Origin: Liolophura sinensis
Taxonomy: Eukaryota > Mollusca > Polyplacophora > Chitonida > Chitonidae
Direction of reading: 5' to 3'
DNA: 64,000 bases
NCBI RefSeq assembly: GCF_032854445.1
Contig: NC_088307.1
Span: 9,858,001-9,922,000, forward strand
Below, piece by piece: positions 46,568-57,775 of the stretch (the stretch's first letter is position 1; every line of letters begins with the position of its first letter). The translations under genes were made by a program, and so were the position numbers. The notes beneath the pieces are model-generated. The model was not told where the DNA came from. It ran no database searches and was given only the letters and a program-made list of their open reading frames with translations.

Positions 46568-47000
46568 TTTGCCATTTAGTGATGATGAAGACACAGTTCT
46601 GTTGACATTGACACATGGTGACTTGCCATTTAGTGGTGATAAAGAGACAATTCTGTTAACATTACCACAATGACTTGCCATTTAGTGGTGATGAAAATTC
46701 ATTTCTTTTAAAATGGAAACGTGACAACTTGTAATGTAGTGGTGATGAAGATACAATTCTGTTAACATTGACACACTGACTTGCCATTTAGTGGTGATGA
46801 AGGCATAATTTTGTTAACATTGTCACAATGACTTGCCATTTAGTGTCGATGAAAATATATTTCTTTCAAAATGGATACATGACGACTTGCCATTTAGTGG
46901 TGATGAAGATACAACTCTGTTAACACGGACACAATGATTTGCCATTTAGTAGTGATGAAGACACAGTTCTGTTAGCATTGACACATGGTGACTTGCCATT
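46459..47000. repeat. 53 bp minisatellite, about ten copies
   Basis: The unit contains ACTTGCCATTTAGTGGTGAT then GAAG, TCTGTTAACATTGACACA. Starts at 46461, 46514, 46567, 46621, 46673, 46726, 46779, 46831, 46885, 46937 and 46991 give spacings of 52-54 bp. The period is not a multiple of three, so it cannot code a stable protein repeat. Confidence 0.95.
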
Positions 47001-47004
47001 TGAC

Positions 47005-47980
47005 GTAATACAAGCACATTTAAACTGCGTATATATTTACAGTTCTTGTTGATTTGAATTTTCATTATGTGAATATGTCAGACTATTATAATTACCGTTC
47101 ATCATTCCATTGTGAATAAATAAACTGTTCACGGAAATTTATTTTATTGATATTTTATTCAATGATTGCATACTGCAAATATATAGTATAAAGTCTACTG
47201 TGGATTGTGTATCCCTTTGCCAACACAATCGCAACATCTTTATTTGCACCTATCTCTATGTTTGTGTGCATCTGCGTGTCTGGTGTCTGCGTGTGCGTTC
47301 TTATGGGCAAAACTTCTTTAAAGAAAGTATTTAAGGTTAGACATTTGGCGCTGGGCGTTTTACCTCAGGCACTCGGGTTTCTTCGCCAATAACCCTTACC
47401 ACTGTTAATATAAGTAAAAACTTCTTGAGCATGGTGTTATGACATGATCCATATTTTATTTACTTTAAAGATTTCTTACCTTACCCATTTTCCACTCGGG
47501 AGACATATCTAGTATAAGTTATATCTTGTTGGCGCATAAGTGTAACATGAAGTGTACACAAAAATGGAGCATACAGTATGTATTTTAGAAACATGGCCTC
47601 TTGTCGTATTTCAGGATCATAGAACTCTCCATGAAGGGCGTCTGCATAATTTTAGTATTTATAGCCACTATAAAAGTGGCCTAACCAATTCCAGAATGTA
47701 AAAAGGAGCATTTCTTCAGCTTTAAAGGATTCATGCCATTAAATGGTCATTCCATAAGTTTTCTCTTCCTTAAGATGTTAGTGTAAATTCCTTTAAAATA
47801 TTGTTTGGGAAAGATTCCTTAAAAGTACACATTCCTTTAGGTTTAAGGAATATTCCGCTGGAGAAATAATCGCGGTTCATTCCTTAAAGTTGTCAATAAC
47901 ATGTTAAGGGTTTGTTTTTCAGTGTAAAGGCCAAAGAAAGCCACCGTCCTTCGCTACATACATACCATAGGCCTACATAG

Positions 47981-47981
<1 letters not shown>
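47005..47981. other. Intergenic, repeat remnants
   Basis: A diverged SINE B tail may lie at 47345-47440 (ATATAAGTAAAAACTTCTTG, AGCATGGTG). At 47745-47925 CCTTAA/TTAAGG words and a terminal TTTTTCAGTGTA suggest a decayed MITE. No gene. Confidence 0.4.

Positions 47982-48057
<76 letters not shown>
47982..48057. repeat. (AT)n microsatellite
   Basis: About 70 bp of uninterrupted alternating AT. Confidence 0.97.
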
Positions 48058-48059
<2 letters not shown>

Positions 48060-48417
48060 CTATATGCTTGAATGGCTGATGGGCAAAAAAATCATATTTG
48101 TCTCGTCCGAAGTACCCGTACAATGTCCAATGGTCGTGACTCTTACGAAAATATTATCAACGTTTGGTCAGTTAAGTATGTCTATATAAATGTGTGCGGG
48201 ATCTAATTTTCTTGTCATTGAAATTGTGCGCAAATTAAATAAGTAAATTTATTGCAGTGGTTACCTACTTTGGATACTTCAAATACCTCATGACTTAAAA
48301 GTTTCCGCCCAAACAGGATTCCATAAAGCGGTTTCTTTGATTTAGTAACGGGGAACTCGGCGGGAGTGACGCTTTTCGTTAAATGCTCCAGGGAGAGCAG
48401 AAAGGAAATTTTAGTTC

Positions 48418-48961
48418 ATGGATGACTTAGTACACAGATTCATGAAAGGTTTCTTTGAACGTAGAATACCAAAGTCAAGATATATGAATACAGCGGATGT
48501 GTCCATGCTATTGGTTTATCTTAAGTCTTGTGTTCCTTTAGAAGAACTATCTCTTAAGGTTTTGACAATTACGTTGGTTGCATTATTGGCGCTGGTGATT
48601 GCACAAATAGTGCAAACCTTACAAGTATTGAGTATTTTAAATATGAGCTGTATTGATTCAAAAAGCGTGTTCAGTGTACAGCAGGTTCTGAAGACTACAC
48701 AGAAAAACTATCTTCCAAAGCCTGTCGAATTATGGAAATATTCCAATGGGAAACTTTGTTGTGGGAACTCTGTTAAAATATTTACGCAGAACAAGAATGA
48801 GGAGGGCTTGTGGCAACGTACTAATTTCATACAAAACTTTTCAACTAGTTACCATTTCAACAATATGTCTTGTATTTGCTTTGTCACAATCTGGAATAGA
48901 CACAGAACATTTCAGAGCTCATTCATTTCGGTGTGCTTCAACTTCTGAAGCTTGTAGATGA
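48418..48961 (+). pseudogene. Tyrosine recombinase relic (DIRS/Ngaro- or Crypton-type)
   Basis: The first frame (48418-48760) reads FMKGFFERRIPKSRYMNT and LVALLALVIAQIVQTLQVL, the second (48746-48961) YLRRTRMRR and FRAHSFRCASTSEA. Together they are the catalytic half of a tyrosine recombinase, HSFR being the His-x-x-Arg box. The frame changes around 48750-48790, the Arg expected in the AQ-R-VQTL box is Ile, and the final Tyr region is gone, so it cannot be active. No reverse transcriptase was found nearby, so DIRS-like against Crypton-like origin is open. Confidence 0.65.
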
Positions 48962-49071
48962 GGATTGTCAGTAAGTGCTGTCACAAACCTGTGATAAACC
49001 GCGCTGAGCCTAATAGTTTGTTGGCAAATAATATCCTGTTGACCTGAAATATGGCTATTAGTTGCGAGGAA

Positions 49072-49232
49072 TTTATTTATTTATTAGATTGGTGTTTTGC
49101 GCCGTACTCAAGAATATTTGACTTATGCTACGGCGGCCAGCATTATGGTGGAAGGAAACTGGGCAGAGCCCGGTGGAAACCCACGACCACCCTTAGGTTG
49201 CTGGCAGACCTTCCCAACATACGAGGAATTGA
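49072..49232 (-). repeat. SINE family B, minus strand
   Basis: The plus strand reads TTATTTATTAGATTGGTGTT, TTGCGCCGTACTCAAGAATA, ACGGCGGCCAGCATTATGGT, GGCAGAGCCCGGTGGAAACC and AGACCTTCCCAACATACG: the whole body reversed, head absent. Confidence 0.85.
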
Positions 49233-49361
49233 GTTAACATTGGTGCAGTGCAAGCGAATGAATGCTGTGAATTTGAGAATCGTCTTTTTGTGAGTTCTTC
49301 AAACATGCAGTGTGACCACGAAAGGCCAAGGCCATGCGAAAGAGAATCCCCCCCCCACCCC

Positions 49362-49717
49362 TTTTCTCAATCCAACATCTTGGAGAGATGTGCAGGATGA
49401 GAGGGATTCTTTGAGCATAACAAGGCCTTCCAGCGTTGAGGGGTCACACCCACTCATACATCGATATAAAATTCTTTATGCTCGGGTTACCCTCCCTGGT
49501 TTTACTGCCAACAAACGCTGAAAGACACGGAGGGAGGAATGAGTCTAGGTTATATACGGCCTGAGACGGACTACTTTTTAGGTCTTTAAAAATCACGTGC
49601 ACTCTGAGCGCATGATAGAATAGGCAGTGTGACCCCTCAAGGCCGAATGTCCTTGTAATGCTCAAAGAATCCCTCTCGTCCTGCACATCTCTCCAAGATG
49701 CTGGTATGAAAGAGGAG
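49362..49717. repeat. Foldback element with about 85 bp arms
   Basis: The left arm (about 49375-49450) has ATCTTGGAGAGATGTGCAGG, GAGGGATTCTTTGAGCAT and GAGGGGTCACAC. The right arm (about 49628-49705) is its reverse complement with few changes; the spacer is about 180 bp. The mirrored ORFs starting MQDERDSLSITR on both strands arise from it. Confidence 0.85.
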
Positions 49718-50399
49718 AATTAAGCGTTCTAAGCCTTAGTCAAAACATCTCGCGCAGGTATTTTATGGACCCCATTTCGGATGTAGGAAACCGGTCATGC
49801 AGAGCCCAGAGGAAACCATTAAACCTTTCTCTTTGCCTGGCAAATTTCTTGATGGTGAGCAGATGGCAAAAGCCAAGAGTAAGTGTAGACCCATACTGTC
49901 TTTGTTTATAGGGGCTGAATCGGACTAGATTAAATCCATTTAGATCGCTCAGGCATGTACAATGCTAAAATGACTGGAGGGCACTTTGTGTTTTAGAGCA
50001 TATCATCACACACTTATATGTCATTATCTAACATACAGGATGTACGCATGTGCGAATTGACGAGATAAAAACCGAAAGTACGTCTGTGCAATCTTGAGAC
50101 AATAATGATTCTGGACCACTCTGATTGGTCATTTTGAACTTGTATTGATCGTGATTGGTAAGCGAGCTTGGTAGATAACTAAACAGGCAAACGTTATTGT
50201 CGATGTAGCCATACCGTTTGCTGTACAAATGTACTGCGAAGAAGCGGGATAAATTGATCAGAAAAGTTCATCTAACCTTTTGGCTTCATTTCACAAAGCC
50301 TGAGTTGATTATATTCATGCGTATTTGAGAACTCTTGAAAGAAAGTATTTTTTCGACATTCTAGACGATCATATTTTTTTTGGCACGGCATTATTTATT

Positions 50400-50600
50400 T
50401 GCTTGGGCCCTCCACTGAATCAGAAGGTTAAATCTGGGTAGTACAACTATCTGTCCCTTAACAAGTGAGGTCGCGTGTTCGAATCCAACCCATGCTACAT
50501 CGAGAGCGGATTAATTTTAAGTCCTGGGGGTTTGTCAGGCACCGCGCAAAGGATAGTGATTTACTCCGGGCACTCCAGACTCAGCCACCCTCAGGTAAGT
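50400..50600 (+). repeat. tRNA-derived SINE (family E)
   Basis: GTGAGGTCGCGTGTTCGAAT then CC (50465-50487) is a good B box. TTTGTCAGGCACCGCGCAAA and GTGATTTACTCCGGGCACTC follow, a body I recall from molluscan SINEs. A related head may lie at 34680-34770. Confidence 0.55.
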
Positions 50601-50689
50601 AAAACATTATTGATTTCGGCGACAAGGCCTTGTGACATAAATATATTCTGCGACTTATTTCATCAATGCAGTCTTGGCTGAGATAATAA

Positions 50690-52130
50690 AAAAACAAAAA
50701 AACAAGGAGATGATTTCAGTCGGTAATGTGTGATCATGTCCAATCCTCACAGCTTCATAGTTACTGTCTTTACACTCAAAAGAACCTAAACTGTTCAATT
50801 TAACTTAGTATTATGTTTATGTATTGTCATTGCTACTTTTGATGCTCTGTGCGAATATGGCGTTCATTGTAGCCAGGGCTCGCCACGCTAATTAGTCTCT
50901 ACATCCCTTGAAGGAATTTCTTTCATTGGTACAGCCACAATTACATTTCAACAGAAAGATTCCTTTTGCCCTAACAAGGTCTACATGATATTTCTCATCT
51001 TCACAAAGTCGAGTCAGACACAACGAATATCGGTAAACTTTTTCAATCCGTGTTCTGCCTAGATGCAACGGCTTCAGGAAAACCTTTCTAATGGAGTGAA
51101 TAAAAGCTCAACAGGTCGTCATCGTTATCCAATAAGGTATCTGCCTTCTCAAGGACACTTACTCTCTCCTTATATGGAAATACAAAAATTCCAGACGTCA
51201 CTGAATTGTACACTGCTGAGAGCACCTTAACACTTGGTGGACCAACTTCAGGAGGGAGTAATCGCAGTTTAAAAGAAATATCTTGACATCAGGTTTACAA
51301 CAGCAAACGAGTAGCTAGCTGTTTCTGCCGTTTTAGACAAGGACATTTTTTGTTCCCGCTCGGGAGAGGAATGTCGTGTTATCCAATTTACCTGTCGTAT
51401 TGATCGTGAATTCGGACAACCATTCGTATTGCAGTTGTCATCTCTTTCCTGTTCACTAGTTGAAGAAAATACAATTTCATTGGATACCGTTATTAACAAT
51501 AATCAACCATCTGATCGAGTGAATCGATTATATGTACCTTTTGGATGAAGGTGAAGCCGAACGGAGCTATATGCGAAGAGTCTGAGTAGATCGAGTGAAG
51601 TTGACTCTCTTTGAAACGTTCCATTTGAACGAGTGTGATAATCACAGCTCTTTGGCCACATACCGTGTCGGGTTCTTTTCATGCCTAATTACACGATAAG
51701 TAGAACATGATCAAGTGTCATTTTCACCAACCTATAATAGCTGATAATTGTGTGCAAGAGACTGTCTTAGTGCAGCAATCGAAAAGGTACCATAAAGATT
51801 AAAGAGCGTATGTACACGGGCATTGGAAACCTCTTCGTTAATACCGGTTATTAGCAAAACAACTGTATGCGTGATTTTTTTTCGGACGATTTGTACTTGG
51901 AAACCGTATACGGAGCAAGAATTCCATTCTTAAACCAACACTTGAGAAGGCCTTACCATCTGGAGCACTCAGATGATTTGCTTTTGCAGGAATATCTAAG
52001 AACCATTGCGACAATATCGTCATCATTTGTGCACATGCGCCTTGGTGCATTGAGGTTCTTGGAGGAGAACCTATATAGCCAGGATCTTTACAGTTTTTAA
52101 AGAATTTTTCCCGTAAATAATTCCAGCTGA
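50690..52130. other. Upstream flank of the receptor gene
   Basis: No repeat structure noted. A 77-codon plus-strand ORF (51867-52100) ends 39 bases before the receptor ATG; it has no domain and could be an upstream ORF or chance. Confidence 0.4.
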
Positions 52131-52139
52131 ATACCCGTC

Positions 52140-53297
52140 ATGTCATCAGCCAACAATACCACGCTGGAGAACTTAACAGGGAACAGTACCGACCAGCAAC
52201 CATCTGTATCTTTCGTCGCCCTCTTGGGGGTTTTGCTGGTAACGGGTACGATGGCCAATGGTTACGTCTTCGCGGCTTTGCTGAAGAAGTCACGTCGCTC
52301 GCCGTTTGACGTGACTATAGTTAACCTGGCCATGGTGGATACTCTAATACTTCTGTTCGTGATCCCTATGTGTATAGTGACATTAACTTTTCCTGACATC
52401 GCGATGTCGCTGTGCAGCGTCGCCGGGGTACTCGGTCAGCTTTTAGCAACTTATTCACTGCAAGTTCAGTGTCTTATCCTCTACGCTAACGTTCGTATGG
52501 TGACTGCGGTTTCACCAAATAATAAAGCGGCTGTTGGTCTGGTGCACATGACACTCATCAGTGTCGCTTGTTTAGCTGTGGACTCGTGCATGGTGGTCTA
52601 CCCTAGTGTCAAACACGGATTCCTTCGAAAGCTTTCATCGGTTGGCTACTGTATCCTCACATTCAAGGATAGCATCCTGTGGAGCAGATTGATGCTAATA
52701 TTTTACGCAATCCACTTATCAGGCTCGGTTTTGATGTGCACTATATTTTACATTGTCCTAATACGCTTTATCCGGAAAAACTCGGCCCGATCCGCGCTGG
52801 CCCGTCAAAGACACGTTCAAATATTTAAGATGGTGTTTCGTAAGGTTCTACTCTGGGTACTTGCCTATTCCTTCATCACCGTGGCTCGTATTGTTGGATA
52901 CAAAAATAGGTGGCCGGAAGTGACTTTTCAGGTGAGCTACTTCCTGTTGTGGTCTAACTCTGTTCTGAATCCTTTATGTTACATTTTTACCTCTCCTCAA
53001 AGAAGAAAGATATTCCCCAGGTGGTTGGCTACGTCTGATCAACGCAACACGGGTTCAACTCAACAAAATGCTCAACAAAGCAGCGTCACAGTTAACCGAC
53101 GTACAAATACAACACAGCTTGTAACGGGGATTCAAGAAAGTGAAATAAGTACTCTGCCATGGCATCATAAGCAGATAGAAAACAAACTACTTTCTGTTCC
53201 ACTTGTTAGACGTTCCACAAACACAACTCAATTCGCAAACGCAGCGCAGCAGGGAAACACAACAAACAAACACAACAAATCAGGGTGGCACCTCTGA
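52140..53297 (+). CDS. Rhodopsin-like (class A) G-protein-coupled receptor, DRY-less
   Basis: Intronless, 385 residues. The N-terminus has three N-glycosylation sequons (NTT, NLT, NST). Seven hydrophobic segments follow, with class A anchors: Asn40 (TM1, MANGY), LAMVD with Asp67 (TM2), Cys92 and Cys171 as the likely extracellular disulphide, and NPLCY at 277-281 (TM7, NPxxY). At the end of TM3, where DRY is expected, the sequence is NVR (117-119), and TM6 lacks CWxP. The C-tail is long, Ser/Thr/Gln/Asn-rich, with repeated RRTNTTQ and RRSTNTTQ segments. Lineage-expanded orphan receptors of this kind are common in invertebrates; the ligand cannot be named. The ATG is chosen because the first sequon follows at once and the frame is otherwise short upstream. 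Confidence 0.85.
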   Translation: MSSANNTTLENLTGNSTDQQPSVSFVALLGVLLVTGTMANGYVFAALLKKSRRSPFDVTIVNLAMVDTLILLFVIPMCIVTLTFPDIAMSLCSVAGVLGQLLATYSLQVQCLILYANVRMVTAVSPNNKAAVGLVHMTLISVACLAVDSCMVVYPSVKHGFLRKLSSVGYCILTFKDSILWSRLMLIFYAIHLSGSVLMCTIFYIVLIRFIRKNSARSALARQRHVQIFKMVFRKVLLWVLAYSFITVARIVGYKNRWPEVTFQVSYFLLWSNSVLNPLCYIFTSPQRRKIFPRWLATSDQRNTGSTQQNAQQSSVTVNRRTNTTQLVTGIQESEISTLPWHHKQIENKLLSVPLVRRSTNTTQFANAAQQGNTTNKHNKSGWHL

Positions 53298-53428
53298 TGA
53301 TTCAACCCGACAACGGCTCTGAACTCCCAAATTAGTAAAAGAGAGGCTCGGTCACGTGACCAAACCATGTGACCTATTTGTGCAGGCGGATTGGGATAAT
53401 GAACTCGAACTTTCACAGTTGGAAAAAA

Positions 53429-54075
53429 GTTCTGACTGCCACAGTAGTTTTAGCACTGTAGCGCACCACATTAGGTCTGACTACCAAAATAGTTCTAGCA
53501 CAGTAGTTCACCATAGTAGTTCTGACTACCACAGTAGTTCACCACAGTAGTTCTGACTACCGTGGGCCACCACACTAGTTCTCATTACCACAGTAGGTCT
53601 CACTAACAGTAGTTCACCACAGTAGTTCTCACTACCACAGTAGCTCACCGCTGTAATTCTCACTACCACAGTAATTCTGACTATCACAGTAGTTCCAACT
53701 ACCATAGTTGTACTGTAGTTCACCACAGTAATTCTCACTACTACAGCTGTTCACCGCAGTGGTTCTCACTCACGGAAGTTCTTGGTACCACAGTTGTTCA
53801 CCACAGTAGTTTTCACCACCACAGTTGTTCTGACTACCTTAGCTGTTCACCACAGTAGTTCTCACCGTCACAGTAATTCTCACTACCACAACTGTTCACC
53901 ACAGTAGCTTACTACCACAGCTGTTTACCACAGTATTTCTCAGTACCACATTGGTTCACCACAGTAGTTCTCACTACCACAGCTGTTCACCACAGTAGTT
54001 CTCACTGCCACATTTGGTCTGACTACCATGACTGTTCAGCACAGTAGTTCTCACTACCTCAGAAGTTCTGACTAT
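53429..54075. repeat. CACAGTAGTTC minisatellite
   Basis: About 30 imperfect units such as ACTACCACAGTAGTTCTCAC and TTCACCACAGTAG fill the 3' flank of the receptor gene, beginning about 130 bp after its stop. Confidence 0.95.
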
Positions 54076-54239
54076 CACCATAAAGTATTCTTTCAGCCTT
54101 GTATTTCCACTTTCCTTTCCTTAATTACATGTTCATGTTTATGATTTTGTCCGTGCATGCATTCCTTCTGTTGCCTAACGTGAACTAGTAGTTTGCCGAA
54201 AAATAAAATATTGAAAAATGACTTTAATATTCAGAGTTA

Positions 54240-54474
54240 CACTGATTTTGTTCTACAACAGTAAAATTAGGTTTCATGGATATGTAATGTGTTCTGTTAT
54301 TATAACATAATACTGTGTCATATTAAACATAATATCCTCTTAAGACTTTTTTTATGTTAAATTAATAAATGTGTGTGTTATATTTAACAGAATAATCTAC
54401 TGCAATAACAGAAAACATTCTAGCATCACTCAGATGACAGATTTTCTGTTAAATTGAACAGATAGTTTTTTTGA
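54240..54474. mobile_element. MITE family M1, copy 4, decayed
   Basis: The left end CACTGATTTTGTTCTACA is eroded, but the interior (ATGTGTGTGTTATATTTAAC, AATAACAGAAAACATTCTAG) and the right end (CAGATGACAGATTTTCTGTT) match the family, here inverted or rearranged relative to copy 1. TA flanks the positions given. Confidence 0.6.
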
Positions 54475-54522
54475 TAGCATGCATTGTAGTAGCGGACTCG
54501 TAGTTCGTATTTACATGAAGAA

Positions 54523-54620
54523 TTAGAAGAAAACCTTGACTGAGGTAAATTGACATGGGGCTTCATTTTACTGGTTACATGTGACAATTTGCCCAGTATC
54601 ACACTGTAGTTGCTGCTCTG
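54523..54620 (+). repeat. Dispersed repeat R, longer copy
   Basis: TGAGGTAAATTGACATGGGG, TTACTGGTTACATGTGACAA and TATCACACTGTAGTTGCTGC; compare 32500-32600. Confidence 0.5.
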
Positions 54621-55261
54621 GTTTAACACCCTACACTGGGAATCACGGTAAAATTTCCCATACAACAAGATGGAAAATCTCATCCAAGTAATGTGTTATA
54701 ATCTCAGCGAAGTAGAAGTACAGAAACACTCGATGTGGATGGAAATGATTTGGCGTTGTAAATAAGCAGAAAAAAAAGTTTTAAATTTCCTGCAATTTTG
54801 TGGCTCATTTTCTTACTGTGATCTGTATCTTTGTATATAATCATTCTTGTTCCTTGCTAAAGGGGTCACGTCTTTACAAGGCACAATTATAATGTCACCG
54901 TCACGAGCACAGCCCGTGAATTCCGGAGGTTCGTCAGGTGTACCTGTATGTGAAGAGTGGTCATTTTCTCCACGCACGCAGTCTTCCTCTACTCGTATAA
55001 AAACGATCGCCGTCTTGCATGTAAGCGAAAAAATTCTTCAACCGTAAAATCAGCAGTGACCACAAAAAAGTGAATTATTTGGTATTCATTTGGTATTCAT
55101 TAACCTCACCCCACCGAATGGTCAATGTGGCATTTGAGATCCAAACTGCAGTAAAAAAAAAAACGTACCATTTTCAGTTGTAACGCTGAAATCGTCGATC
55201 GAATAAAGGGCGATAATTCCAATAAAATATAACAAAAAACATCAATCTTTAATTATGCGGA
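54621..55261. other. Intergenic, nothing recognised
   Basis: Short ORFs only; no repeat or RNA structure noted. Confidence 0.4.
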
Positions 55262-55510
55262 AGAAATTGATTGATTTGTGTTTAACGCCGTTCTCAAGAA
55301 TTTTTCATTTATCATTTTTTCACTTTTCACGGATATGGTGACAGTCAGGTTTATGGGTGGAGGAAACCTGAATACACGGAGTAAACCACCGACCGTCGCC
55401 GACAGTTAACAAATTCCTTAACAGCCTTGACCCCATGCGACCCCACTGGACAAGGGACTGATGGTTGCAGGAAGCAATCGCTTTAAACATCTGAGCCAAC
55501 AAGCCCCCTC
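55262..55510 (-). repeat. SINE family C
   Basis: The plus strand reads ATTGATTTGTGTTTAACGCC, GTTCTCAAGAATTTTTC, TTATGGGTGGAGGAAACCTG and a decayed head near 55480-55510. Confidence 0.6.
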
Positions 55511-55544
55511 CCAAAAATAACGCATGTTCCATAGTATGGAGATC

Positions 55545-55860
55545 GCTTCGTATAATGGTTAGAGCGTCGGCCTAGATGTCGGGAGACCCGGGATCAAACC
55601 CAGCTCTGGTAGTACCAAAGACTTTAAGAATGATACATGTTGCTGCCTCACTTGGTGCAAAGATTTAGAGCGAAGAACCGGGTGTGGTGTGTCCGGCATG
55701 ATACTTCAGTGGCGGTGGCGCTTTGACGGCATGGACCCGCCCTGAACAGAGAAGAGACAGTGTATGGACAGCCTATGTATACACACACCTAATGACTCCT
55801 CGTCCTCATATGGCTGAAGAAGTGTTACGTATGACGTAAAACCTCAAGCATACATGCATA
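55545..55860 (+). repeat. SINE family D, full length
   Basis: tRNA-like head: CGTATAATGGTTAGAGCGTC (A box) and GGGATCAAACCC (B box). The body has ACCAAAGACTTTAAGAATGA and GGCATGGACCCGCCCTGAAC, then CCTCATATGGCTGAAGAAGT, GACGTAAAACC and a CATA-rich tail. This is the best copy for defining the family. Confidence 0.85.
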
Positions 55861-56298
55861 AATACTGATACATGTATACGATGGTTGGAAGAAACCGGAT
55901 GGTCCAGAGCTTTGACAAATCTAAGGAAACCTTTGCCCATGAATGACTCCGATGTGTAGCAAAAGATATGCAAATTTTTGTTAAATGCATGACACAACAT
56001 TTAATTACCCACGTAACGACTATACATATATTTAGCCATGCAGGTTGAAAAACCACAGAATATACAATTAAGATTTCAACATTTAATGAGTGAAGCTTCA
56101 GGATTTCGACATTCAAGATTTCAACTTTCAAGATTTAAAATTTCAAAATTTCAATATTCATTGCATTCTACTTGTAATAACATATACATTGTGCATGGAA
56201 CATTGTACATAGAATCAGCTAAAATATTATACAGAAACATTTTTGTTTAATAAAGATGTTAAAATAACAAAGACATACAAATTACACATATAGGCATC

Positions 56299-56757
56299 GT
56301 ATATCTATTGGGAAAGTACCGTAGGCCTACCTCCCAGTATTATTCTGTATATCTATTGGGAAAATACCGTAGGCCTACCTCCCAGTATTATTCTGTATAT
56401 CTATTGGGAAAGTACCGTAGGCCTACCTCCCAGTATTATTCTGTATATCTATTGGGAAAATACCGTAGGCCTACCTCCCAGTATTATTCTGTATATCTAT
56501 TGGGAAAATACCGTAGGCCTACCTCCCAGTATTATTCTGTATATCTATTGGGAAAATACCGTAGACCTACCTCCCAGTATTATTCTGTATATCTATTGGG
56601 AAAGTACCGTAGGCCTACCTCCCAGTATTATTCTGTATATCTATTGGGACAGTACCGTAGGCCTACCTCCCAGTATTATTCTGTATATCTATTGGGACAG
56701 TACCGTAGGCCTACCTCCCAGTATTATTCTGTATATCTATTGGGAAAGTACCGTAGG
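56299..56757. repeat. 48 bp tandem array, about 9.5 copies, open in frame
   Basis: The unit begins GTATATCTATTGGGAAAGTA and ends TCCCAGTATTATTCT; only A/G or A/C changes at one or two positions separate copies. Being 16 codons long, it gives a 156-codon plus-strand ORF of repeated KYRRPTSQYYSVYLLG. There is no upstream coding context, so I treat it as non-coding. Confidence 0.97.
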
Positions 56758-56779
56758 CATAGCGCTAGGTACCTCTAAC

Positions 56780-57770
56780 CTACCGACGGATGGGTAGCTA
56801 TTTTGATATACCGGTACAAGTATACAAGTAAACGTTTGTGCGTGTGCGTGGAATGGGAGTGTGGAGTTGATATATCTTGTGATTGTAACGGGGAAGGGTG
56901 TACCGTTAAAATGCGAAGTGCAACACATAGGCCTACCGTATGTACAAAGTAGGAGCGGAGGATAAAACAAACCGCTGTCATTACGGGTTTAGTACTTTAT
57001 AATGCGGCTTTATGGTATTAGATCGCACCCCAAAGGCCAACAAGTCCGGACAATCTGTATGGGCGTGCGGCTTACATGCTGTGAGTTACAACAGGGATTA
57101 ACCTGGACGGATCCATGTAAATGTTAATCCCTAATCCGTAACAATGCGTAAGGCGTACGCTTACCGTCAGTTTGACTAGTTCACAGCTAACCATTTTAAC
57201 TCTGGATCGGATTGGCTGACAAATTTGTGCCTGTATGCTTGTGTTAGGTCTAAACGACCCAAACAGAAACGGCTTTAAGCCTACTCATATTTGAGTAGGT
57301 GGATATGTCTTAGATAGAGTACCGGTACCGGTAGAGTCATGGTGCACGGGTAAGTTTACCCCGACTTCTATGTTGCCATCTACGCATTTCACGTGGAGTT
57401 TACTGGAAAAAGTGTACTTTACAGATGTGACTTTATGATCAAGTGGATAAACTGTGTTTGTCGATTACTCAGTCTGTGTACTTTTACAGAAGTATTGTGG
57501 ATAGCGTATTCAAGGGAGGTTACTCTAAACAATTAATTAGTGCAAAGACGGATGGAGTTACCTACCCCTTGCTCTCGCATGATTGGTTAATGTGAACTGG
57601 GGCAGAGGCGGTTTCAAAATTTTGAGTTGAGGCCTGAAGTCAACGATTTCTGACAGAGTGATGCAGATCACAAGTACACGCGGACACGAGGGTTACCAGG
57701 ATGCTAGAGTAACTGTGGAGAAATCTACTCATCTTTTCCCATTCGCCATAGATGCATAACCGCTCGCTCA
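56780..57770. other. Upstream region of the kinesin gene
   Basis: No ORF of note. Two inverted CCAAT boxes (ATTGG at 57211-57215 and 57582-57586) may belong to the promoter. Confidence 0.4.
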
Positions 57771-57775
57771 CTCTC

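Noticed and set aside
50460-50490. Possible tRNA gene from a good B box
   Set aside because: No cloverleaf can be drawn around it and a SINE body follows, so it is a SINE head.
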